Assembly: GCA_013397695.1 (NCBI GenBank)
Contig: VYZI01000493.1
Location: 1-64,000 of the forward strand
Origin: Centropus unirufus
Taxonomy: Eukaryota > Chordata > Aves > Cuculiformes > Centropidae
Direction: 5' to 3'
Length of the DNA: 64,000 nt
Shown: one piece after another, positions 48,210-58,454 of the stretch
Layout of the letters: every line of letters starts with the position of its first letter
Numbering within the stretch: the stretch's first letter is position 1
Translations under genes and position numbers: made by a program
The notes under the pieces: generated by a model
The model's input: only the letters and a program-made list of their open reading frames with translations
Told to the model about the DNA's origin: nothing
Database searches by the model: none

Positions 48210-51200
48210 GTAAAAAATGAGAACTGAAGAGCAGATATGGAAAGATATCCACAGTTCCAGAGATCACTTATGGCTTATCTAAACTTCAAAAATCACTTAA
48301 TTGAAAGGATGTCTTGCCAGATCTCCTCCCCTGTGGGTGTTTGTGTCTGCAGAGCTGTGTTTCTGAAAGATGTAGGTAATGTTTATGAGAGAGATTACAA
48401 ACAAGTGTTAAAACAGATCACAGGTAAACTGGTCGTTCCTGACTATTTCTCACGTTTGAGAGGCTAAATCGCTTTTTCAGAGACCATTCAAAATACTGTA
48501 TTTCCACACCTGCCAAAAAGTCTCAGAACGATCCAGGAGCATCTGAATTCTCAGTATAATTTTGTAGATATGTACAGCTTTCTATGATGTTTGTCCCACT
48601 GAGTCTGTTTAACTGTTCATATTTTGTGATTTTTTGTCATATTTGAATGCTCAAAAAAACATGAAAATGTAAGCAGTTCTGTAAGTTTATTCTTTCAAGT
48701 CTTGTTTTTCATGTGTAAAAAAGGTGACTTGCACCAAAGTGGTGAAGCTTGGAACTACAGACATGAGACACTGAACTCTTCCAATTAATTTACTTTGGTG
48801 TTTCCCTAGGTCTCAGTACAGTCACATAGAGAAGATGACAGATCTGGTGGCTGTTTGGGAAGTAGCTTTAAGCGATGGCGTTCATAAGATAGAATTTGAA
48901 CATGGGACCACTTCGGGAAAGCGTGTTGTCTATGTCGATGGAAAGGTGAAATTGCTATATGCTCAAAATTCGCTATGATACAGACTGTATAAGTGCACTT
49001 CCATGTGACAGACATCAGAACAAACAAAAGAGTAATAAATGCAAGTGCTTAACATTTAAATGCAGTTGATTAACTTAACCTCATGAACTGCATCATTCTG
49101 GTATTTTCGGTTACCTATCGTAGAATCATCAGGTTGGAAAAGTCCTTTGAGATCATTTGAGTCCAACTGTCCCTGTCCACCATTAAACCATATCCCTATT
49201 CATGAAGTACTGTTCTGTCCTTGGGCAGAGGCACTCTAGACATACAAAATAGGTTGTGTTTTTTCATTCTGAAGTAATAGTTAAATACTGAGCTGTTTCC
49301 TGAGTTCTAGTTCAACTTTTTTTACACTAAAACATGTAGTCAGGTTTATTTATTAATACCCGTTGTCTTTGTTTTATTCTGTAGGAGGAAATAAGAAAAG
49401 AATGGATGTTTAAATTAGTGGGTAGAGAAACATTCACTGTTGGAGCATCCAAAACAAAAGCTGCTATTAACATTGATGCAGTCAGTGGCTTTGCATATGA
49501 ATATACTTTAGAGATCAACGGGAAGAGCCTCAAGAAGCACATGGAGAACAGACTAAAAACAACCAATACATGGATACTGACCTTGGGTGGCACAGATTAT
49601 AGAGTTGTTCTAGGTAAGTAAACATTGAATAACTTCATGTTGCTGACTGAATAAACTTGTTTGCATTTGGTAACTGGTATGGTATTTAAGAGGAGGCACG
49701 GTTCAGTGGCTAGCGTAGTTGTGTAAAGTCTGGGTGGTCTGGAAGTTGATAATTGGATGCCAAAGGCAGCCTGAAAGATAGTGACCTTGTTACATCTGTG
49801 TGAGCCTGTTGTTAATGTTCTGTTCTGCAGCAGCGTGGTCTGGATTTACAAAAGAGGTGGGCACGGGGGTATTTGGAAGGAGTTAGGTTTCTCATCTGTA
49901 GAGCTGCCAGAGCAAGGTGATACTGCAGGTAAAGCACTTCCAGAAGTGTTATCTGCCATTCGGTCAAACCCACTGTGTATTGTTAACCAGGTAACTGGGC
50001 TGTCCCTCCAAAATCATCAGCCAAAGTCAAGGAGTCCTTAACCCAACAAGTGTGACAATGTTATTCTATGTTTTTGTTAGATTAATCAGCAGTCTTTCTT
50101 CTGCACCACTTCTTAACTACAAACTTTATCCAAAACCTTCAGCTGAGTTTTTTCACTTTCTTACTAGCAAAGCCATACATTTCTTCTCTTCTGACCCCTT
50201 TCCCCAGATACATTGCAGGCAGATGGGAGGAAAGGATCTTTGGAGGAATTTGGCCGTGGCATCTAGTCGGAAAACTTGCACTTAGGTATTACTGTGTCGT
50301 TAGACCTGGAGACAAGAGATTGTGGGCTGTGGTGTTTCTCCTTAAGCCTCAGAATGGACTGTCCGAAGATGAAGGGGTGTAGGGAAGAAAGACAATTTTA
50401 ATGCTAGAATCGAATTAGTCTCCTTACAGACACTTAATCTTCCTATGTTTACTTAAAAGGCAAGCAGTGTTCAGCCCAACTGATGTCCTACGGTTGATGG
50501 TGTTAGTGACCTGAATTCTAGAGCAAAGTAATCTAAGGAGAGTGTGCTTAGGTAGGGAGAAGTAAGGGAATATTCTGTTTCAAATGAAAACCAAATCTAA
50601 TAGTGATATTTAAAGTGGTAGTTGGGGTTTTAATGGGGGTTTTAACAAAACAAGCAGTTTGATGGATGTTAAATAATGCTGCTTTTTAATCAAAGATACC
50701 TAGGAAAAAATGTTAAACCTTCACCGAATACACAGTGTTTAAATAAACAGCAGAAATTAACTTCTCTGGCTTCAAGTTTCTGAGTTTTAAGAATGTCAGA
50801 ATATCTCTGTCAACATTCAGAACAGTGTTGATAGCCAGCGCGAGGCAAAAATACATGTTCACAGCAAACGTCTGTCCATTGATGACAGAGCTTCCCATCT
50901 ATCCAATTTAAGAACGAACCCTGTATCCCAGGTACTATGGCACATTAGGAACTTCTTTGGGGAACCAAAAGTAAAATTCAACAGTAAATTTCTAAAATTC
51001 CTAGATCTTGTCTGTAGGGAGGAAAAAAAATACTCTCGGCGTTCTACTTTTTGTTTTCTTTTTCCTTCACAGAAAAGGACACCATGGATGTGTGGTGCAA
51101 CGGTCAAAAACTGGAAACAGCGGTACGTGATGGTTTCCAAAGGCTTTTCACAGGCTACAGCTAGATAACCAGCACTGAGCAGAATAAGCCACAGGGGGGC

Positions 51201-53159
51201 ACAGTACCTCACTTTGCCACAGAGCAGACACCTAGATAGCCAGTGGTCTGGTCGGAATGTCCTTCACTGTATTCTAAAACCAGCAGTATTTCAGTTAGGA
51301 TGCCAAAGGTCCATCTACTTAAGGGTAAACCATGCTTTTGTTTACAGAAAAAGCATGCAAGCGGAATAAATATTCTGAGTTCTTTATCCAGTGTTTTTAG
51401 GGCGAAAGGAGGGGGAGCCTGGGAAATGGCTATCACACCCAAGATAGGCAGTAGGCACACAAATTACACATTCCCAACCCGGTGAGGTAGTGACAAAAAT
51501 AACAATACAGGACACTTTTGAGGCCTTGTAATTGGAGTGAACACACTTTAATTCCTTAAGCAATGATCCATTGGAGGGCAAATCTGGTCCCAGCAGCCGC
51601 AGTAATTCCAGCTCCAATAGCGTATCTTAAAGTTGCTGCAGTTAAAAAGCTCGTAGTTGGATCTTGGGATTGAGCTGGTGGTCTGCCACAAGGTGAGCCA
51701 TGACCTGTCCCAGTCTCTGCCTCTTGGCACCCCCTTCACGCTCTTACCTGAGTGTCCTGCAGGGCCCAAAGCATTTGCTTTGAGAACATTAGTGTTCAAA
51801 GCAAGCCAGCTGCTGGCATACTGCGATCCAGGAAGCAGTGACCCTGCCCATGGCAGGAGGGTTGGAACCGGATGATCTTAAAGGTCCCTTCCAACCCAAA
51901 CCATTCTACAATACTAAAACTACCAGGGGGGTGGGAGGCAGTTGAGTTTGATGCAGAGCGTAGAGCTCATCTGAACCTGCCCATGTTAGCGGTGACTGGG
52001 AGTTGAACACGTGTAATCTGTTTTGACTCATGATTTTTTTTCAATCTAGAGATGGTCCCTAACACAGCCTAAGAGTCTTGGAACACCTTCTGTCTTTCTG
52101 TCACATCTGCATTAATTTTTAGAGAAGGTTGACAGCCAAAAGGGTTAATGTTTGGTGTCTCTTATATCATGAAGGGTTTCCGTATGCATACTACATAGGC
52201 TTCCCCAACCCTGGAGGATGTGCTTGCTCACCAGGGCTGCTGCTGTGATTACTGCTGCTGCAAGTATGCTCCTGGATGAGCACAAATTGAAAAATCAACT
52301 TGCAATCAACAGTTTTGCTGTACTTGAGAACAGGTTGAAAAGATTCAGCAAATGTTCTTTGGGTTATCAGTGGAAGAAACATTCTCTCAGTGAATCAAAA
52401 CTTCTGCTTTTGATGGTTGTCAGCCTTTTCTGTTATGTCATAAATGCACAAGAAAAGATAATTTTAAGCTACTGTTTTTTCCTGCTCTCCTGCTTTTGAT
52501 GACAAAACCACAGCCATGGGTGTCAAAATCCATAACGGGAAATAAGATAATTGCGGCAGAGCCATGTCTCCAAAACACACCAGGGTTACACTTGATCTCT
52601 GCCCTGTTGTCAAAGACACCACTAAATAAGTCATGCTTTACTGCCACTTCAGCATAGGTTTGCGTGGTACACATTGGCTGTACTGCACAACACGGCAGGA
52701 AACTGGCTTTTCTGTGTTTGTTTTGCTGACATGGATCCATGACATTACTTGGCAAACTCTGTCTTTACAATTTCTGATTATGTGAAGTTTGAATCGTCAT
52801 CTGATACCCACAAACGTTTAGCCGGATGCTGTGACAAAGCCCTGTCCTCAGCTTTGTTTGGCATTTGTGCTGTATTTGTCCTAGGCACCTACAGAGGCTC
52901 TGATTGAGGGAACTACAAGTGACCTTGGCTTTGGAAACAGCCTGATGTGCTCAAATTTTCGTTTTACTACAATAGCACATTTCTGGTTTTATTGTCTCCT
53001 TTCTCCCAGGGCGAATTTGTAGAAGATGGAACCGAAACTCACTTCAGTCTTGGTGATCACAGCTGTTACATTAAGGCTGTCAGTAGCGGCAAACGAAAGG
53101 AAGGAATTATCCATACCCTTATTGTGGATGACAGAGAAATCCCAGAGGCTGTGGAGTAG
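48166..53159 (+). CDS. FAIM: Fas apoptotic inhibitory molecule (FAIM), long form, 202 residues
   Basis: FAIM is a small, deeply conserved cytosolic beta-sandwich protein that protects against Fas-mediated death and protein aggregation. Exons: 48166-48209, 48810-48945, 49385-49613, 51073-51122, 53010-53159 (609 nt, phases consistent, GT-AG). Signature stretches are MTDLVAVWEVALSDGVHKIE, TTSGKRVVYVDGK, EEIRKEWMFKLVG, GFAYEYTLEINGKSLKK, MDVWCNGQKLETA and HTLIVDDREIPEAVE. The predicted length equals human FAIM-L (201) plus one. The short form would start at the ATG at 48835, in exon 2. The gene appears intact. Intron 4 holds an 18S rRNA-CR1 chimeric insertion. Confidence 0.96.
49122..49235 (-). 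mobile_element. CR1 LINE 3'-end fragment in FAIM intron 2
   Basis: It starts AGAATCATCAGGTTGGAAAA, then AGTCCTTTGAGATCATTTGA and CCACCATTAAACCATATCCC. A short diverged copy in reverse orientation. Confidence 0.8.
51401..51833 (+). pseudogene. 18S ribosomal RNA fragment (retro-pseudogene), sense strand
   Basis: About 430 bases align by eye to eukaryotic 18S rRNA around the universally conserved 530 loop. Landmarks in correct order are GGGGGAGCCTGGGAAATGGC, GAGGTAGTGACAAAAATAAC, ATCCATTGGAGGGCAAATCT, CAGCAGCCGCAGTAATTCCA, GCTCCAATAGCGTATCTTAA, GTTAAAAAGCTCGTAGTTGG and GTGTTCAAAGCAAGCCAGC. Many substitutions are C-to-T or G-to-A relative to rRNA, as expected for decay of methylated CpGs, so this is an old non-functional copy. 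Neither the 18S 5' nor 3' end is present. It lies in FAIM intron 4 and joins directly to a CR1 3' end. Confidence 0.93.
51834..51915 (+). mobile_element. CR1 LINE 3' terminus fused to the 18S fragment
   Basis: The sequence CAGTGACCCTGCCCATGGCA is followed by GGAGGGTTGGAACCGGATGA, TCTTAAAGGTCCCTTCCAAC and CCAAACCATTCTACAATACT, the last ~80 bases of CR1. There is no other CR1 sequence on its 5' side; the 18S fragment takes its place with no spacer. Confidence 0.92.
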
Positions 53160-53318
53160 CCTCGGGTTAACCTATTGTTGTAGGACAAAGCCCAGGGATT
53201 TTCAATTACTGTGGTAATTATTCTAATATGTACTCCTTGGTACATCTAGTTTGTGCTGTATTTATTTTCTAGTTCCTGTATATGAGATTATTCTTTTTGA
53301 GGACCAGATGAAAAAACT

Positions 53319-53625
53319 ATTAAACCTCTTACACTACCAGTTTTTTAAAAACTATACATACAGAATGTATATTATATCATATTACTAACTGTAAAGGGCA
53401 CAGGAGAAATTAAGTAGATAGAGGACAAAAATCTTGCTATGATGAAGTGCAAGATAAATATTCATTAAGACCAAACCTGATAAACTATGGGTGTCTGTGG
53501 AGGGAGGAGGAAGCAGGTGCTGGGCATTGGAGTAAGCTGTTAAAATTTTCTCAGTAAATATTTTTTTCTGTTAAACTGACTCAAGTTTTTCAGATGCAGT
53601 TAAGAAGAGTTACCAAGTTAATAAA
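53319..53625 (+). terminator. FAIM: FAIM candidate polyadenylation signals
   Basis: ATTAAA at 53319-53324 (160 bases after the stop) and AATAAA at 53620-53625 (about 460 bases after it) are the two plausible signals for FAIM. Nothing else coding is seen up to the PARP9 3' end. Confidence 0.5.
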
Positions 53626-54415
53626 AAAGTGAGTAAAATACAGTTACCAGTACTTGTGTAATAGTATTAAAATAACACTGTGCCATGAAAACTGTCCTTA
53701 ATTCCAAGAAGAAAAGATGTCACATTGGCAAAAGAAAAATTCCTTAAGTTTTTCTGAAAATTGATGCTTGTTAGAAATTGTTCCAGTAGTTCAGAAACTG
53801 AGATTTTTCAAAAGACAGAACAGAAACAAAAGTTCCTTCTGTGAAACTCCTTTAAAAAATGCAAGCTCTTGAAGCAAGTTGTATTAATTTGTAGCCTTTC
53901 AAAGGGATCAAACACCACTGAGGTATCTGAAGCTCAGTCCAGTCCAAATCAAATTATTAAGACTACATGGAAAAATAACATATTGGCTGACCACATCATT
54001 CATACTTTTTATTTTGAACAGAGGTATCTACAATGCTGAGAATCTCTTAACTAGTACAAACCCTAACAGCAACTACTGTTAGAAATCATGGAGTACAGCA
54101 TCATATTTGTCATAACTGGGTGTAGTTAATAGCGTGTCCCTAAGTAGAAAACTGCTTTCACCTGATGCATTCACCTATTTGAGTCAAAAAAAACATTAAG
54201 TAATCAACGACACAACCAAGATTTCTTTAGTGTTGCTAATATTCAGTATCCCAGATAAAGAAAATGTAATGGAAGAACAAAAACCTCTGCACACATCAAG
54301 TATACAGTTGCATGCTTAGAACATGTTAAGGCATTAAGTAAACTATAATGTTAAACTGTATTTTGTGATGCTTTCCATTTCTATTAACTGTTAATTTAGT
54401 TACGTTACCCCCAAA
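53626..54415. other. FAIM-PARP9 convergent intergenic region
   Basis: AT-rich unique-looking sequence between the two tail-to-tail genes. It may contain part of the PARP9 3' UTR; TTTATT at 54008-54013 would be a distal minus-strand AATAAA. No other feature is seen. Confidence 0.55.
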
Positions 54416-54421
54416 TTTATT
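54416..54421 (-). terminator. PARP9: PARP9 polyadenylation signal AATAAA (minus strand)
   Basis: TTTATT on the plus strand, 164 bases past the PARP9 stop codon. Confidence 0.5.
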
Positions 54422-54584
54422 GACTTAGATTTTTGTTCATGGGTGTTTTGGAGCACTTTGCTATCACAGCATGGTAGGAGGAGGAGCATGCTCTTAAAAA
54501 CCTAAGTACTAGGCTTTGTTCTGAGATGGTCTTCCCAATAGCTACACTTGTGTTTAATTCTTACTCAGGATGCTGCTGGTTCCC

Positions 54585-57500
54585 TCAGGGGGCTGTAGGC
54601 TTCTTCATCACTTGGGAACAAGTCAACAAATACTGTGGAAGGGCCCCAACACTGTTGAAAATTATAAAAGTGTCAGGATTGTTTATGTCATCCACTAAAC
54701 TGTCATAGACCTCTGTGGTGTTCCCCTCCACTACTGGTGGTGCGATGTAAGACTGCTTGCCTTTAGTGTGCAACCCTGTTAATACCTCAGCCTCAAACAC
54801 ATACAGTTTAGAGTCTGTTTCCCATGTATCTTTACCCTTGATTAGGCTTTTTGGGGTCCGTTTGAAGTATATGCCAGCTCCATATTTTTGTTCTGGAAAA
54901 AAAAAAGAATTTTTAGAAGGAAAAAAAAAGCCTTTAACAACTGTTTTTTTCAGGGTGGTACGAAGGGACTGTACCAGTATTTCACGTTATGTTACCATTC
55001 AGCATATGCCATCCTTTTGGAAGTAAATTTGCCTTAAGTGGCGTAAGTGACCTCCCATTGGAATTGGGAGCAATGACCGCCAATGGCCATTCTGATCTAG
55101 CCGTTGCCTCACTGGTGACTATTCAGATTCAGCTGTTAATCCAGTGACAGGAGCATCAAAGTATAATGTATTTATATAAATACTGCTGTCATCATGTGCT
55201 GGGGATTCTGATAAGCACCAGAGGAGGTAAGATTTTAATAATGCAAACTACAAAATAACCTTTGGGATTTATAAGGAGAATGGTGCATAAAAATGCTATT
55301 ACAGTACACAGGGAAAAATGCAAATAAATGAAATTGGGCCATAATCCTATTTATTACTTCGAAAGTGTGAAAATACCATGCACACTGGATGGACGAGGAT
55401 AGGCAATTCTCTTTTGAACAGTTTATTGCCTGAAATCCCAATTCTGTACTTAACAAGCAAAATATCATGCCCTTCACCTATTGCAGGAGGAAGCACTAAA
55501 TGCTTATTATTTCCATCTCTGAAAGCATCTGTCTGCCACAGGACTTCATAGGCACCCCAGCTTTCTTCCCGGGTTTACTCTAGTTTGAATGCCAGTCTGC
55601 TCACTTACCTGCTGGGTCTGATCACACCTCATCTGAGCAGGGGCTTAGGCTGGATGACCTTCACAAGTACCTTCCAGCCTCAATTACTCTATGGTTCCTT
55701 CGAACATGCTTTAAAGCATCAGAGCTGCTGAAGGTGTGTTTGCAGCAAGTAAATAAGGTTGTTGACTTTCTTCAGAGGGTGATGCCACAAAATAAAACCT
55801 GGCCATAGCATTATGTGTAATTAAGAATTTTGACAACAGTGTCTGGGGTAGGCTAGAATCCAGACATCCTCCCAGATCCTTACTGACTCCATAGTAATGG
55901 GAAGGAAAACCAGTGGGCAAAAAACTGTTGGAAAAAAAGTAAGCTCATATGATTCTAAATGCAAGTAAAAAAGAGTTATTGTTTAGGAATGCCATTTTTA
56001 TTGATTGTAATCCAATTTTAGTAGCTGGTCACTGTTCATTTTGACTTGAGAAACTAAAGCAAGTTATTACCTGTTGTTGGAGAATACATCCTGTGGAATC
56101 CAGTTTGGCACACTGAGCTACAGAACTGAGCTGGAACATCCTGGTATAACCTGTGGGTTATTTTGGAGGTACCTTGTTTTCTTTCTATTTCTTTTTTCAT
56201 TTGTTGGAATGCAGCAGATAGAAGAGGATTACATATCTTTTCAATCTGTAATGTAAAGAATAGCAGTTTAAGCAAGTGGAGACCAATATCCATGAAATCC
56301 ATGAGTGTTCTTGTTCAGGCTATTCTTCACTGTAAGAAATTTTGATTTTAGCCCTATAAAGCATTTGGAGCATAAAATTAGAGAGAATATATGGTACGGT
56401 TAAAAGGACTTTTCAGAGTTTAACCCAACTTTTTGAGTGATTACTGCATTACATTCCAAATACTTTCTATTAGGAGTAAAGACTACATCTACTTCAAGGA
56501 TTAGACTGCTTTGAAATTTTTAAAAGCAATGCATTTAAATCATTCATCTCCATTTTTTAAGCATTTGGTACACATTAGTTCAAATATATCAGTAGAGATG
56601 TAGTTTTTCAATGAATACCATCTTTACCTTGAGTACATGAAGCCCAGCTTTTTCAAACTCCTTCTGTCGGTCTTTAAACTCAAGAAGGTGTGGTTCCACC
56701 AGTGAAATCTGGAAGCATTGAGTAGTGTTTGTCTTGTGAAGGGGTCCTTCTGAAAGCCGACCTGATTCCGACTGGACTGGATACAAATAAAGGAGTAAAC
56801 TGTTGATGATATTATGATGTCTGAAGCAAAGGCAAGGAGGAGGGATTAAATGCTTCAGTTTGTTGTTAGAACTACCAAAGAACGTTAAACATTCTCCAAA
56901 GTAATGCCAGAGGACTAATGCGTATGTATTCATCTATTAATTTTTCCTACATTTATTAAAGAAACCAGAGAGCAAGTGACAGAAGAGCAATTTATCTCAT
57001 CCATTACATCTCTCCACAGCCCAGCTTTCATATAATGGTACCTATATTGAATGACTGTACAAGCACAAGCAAAAACAGATCACTCAATATCCTTTTGTAA
57101 TGCCACCAGTTCTATGAGCTGTTAAAGTCAAGGGCTCTGCAGAACAGGTCCATTGGTGGGTTCTGCAACAGTGGTCCAGCTGTAGCTACCAAAGAGCTCA
57201 GCAAAGCTATGTATTAATTAAATGCAAATTTTCTAAGCCTGCAGTGGCCAGGCTTTAAAGTTAAGCTGTCCCAGGGGAAGCCAGGATTACAGCTAGCTGC
57301 ACAACGATGGCCAGTGCCTCTGTAAAGTGTGCCCTACTGGGAATATTGCCAAGAAAACAACAAAAGCCAACAAATGGTCTTTCAGGGGCTCATATGATAA
57401 AGGTACTATGATATCAGTAATTAAAACAACGCTCAGTATGTGTGTGAACTGAATGCACATCTGTCCACTCTGTCCAATACACAGATAGATGGTGCTTCAT

Positions 57501-58454
57501 ATTTGACCTATTTAGGCACTTATTTACTTCATTAGTCGCTTATTTAATTTACATACCCATTAAATAGAGCAGTTCCTCTTGTTTGGCTGTAGTCTTCTTT
57601 TGCATACAAAGCAGTATATTTTCAGCTGCGAGCACTGCATCAATCACAGCATCAGGGGGGCCCTGAAATTCCAGTCTTGCTTTTCCACCTCTCACTACTT
57701 CTGACACACATACACTAGAATGCTGCTTCCGAGACAATTGTGAAAACTCATTTTTACCAAAGCTAAAAATATAGTTGTTTTCAATAATAGCACGATGCCT
57801 TCCCTGAATTTGTACCACACTTTGGATCCACGATTTTGCTGCTTCCAATGCTGTATGTAAGTGCCCTTTAAGTTCAACAGCTAGTGCACTGTTTGCAGAC
57901 TCTTTCACTCTTTGACTGCTTGACTCTGTACCTGGAAGAAAGATTTTTCTTTTAATACAAGTGCATCGGAAGAGTGAAGAGCTTTCAAGTGCTGTCACAA
58001 GTCCCTATCAGTAATACAAGATGTACTGTGCAAGAAACACTACTCTTCAGGTATGCTAAAAAAAAAAAAAAAAGAGGGATTGGATATCAGCAGGTTTCCA
58101 GGGAAAAAGCAACCATACACATACAGCATTTCTTTGCCTTCCACTAAATGAATTCCAACAAGTCAGGCACTGATGACAATTTTTGTTTGAAAATCTTAAG
58201 GGCAGTACCCAGTTCCATTCCTATTAATGTCAAAATGCAAAGCACTCACACATTTTTGCCCCCTCCTTTCCCCAAGACACATATGCAAATCCTAGGTTCT
58301 CTTTAAAGGAATGTGATTTCAGATGCTTCTGTCTGGACTGCTCATATACTTGAAATGCCCCTTCTGCTCACTACTTACCCAAAGGATCACTTCTGTTGTA
58401 ACAGGACTTCTTTTCCAGTTTGTGTGCTGCTGAATAGCATTTCCTCTGGAAAAC
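54585..58454 (-). CDS. PARP9: PARP9 middle region and PARP-like C terminus (5 exons)
   Basis: Exons 58379-58454, 57557-57931, 56628-56776, 56071-56245 and 54585-54892. In the PARP-like fold the position of the catalytic His of active PARPs (usual HGT) reads CQTGF, whereas the Tyr of YGAGIYF is kept. This agrees with human PARP9, whose fold lacks the H-Y-E triad and is inactive alone. The stop is TGA at 54585-54587. The small 58379-58454 exon is poorly conserved and was placed from phase. Confidence 0.9.

Noticed and set aside
51401..51833. A functional rRNA gene
   Set aside because: Only about a quarter of 18S is present, it carries many substitutions including in the 530 loop, and it has no other rDNA sequence nearby.
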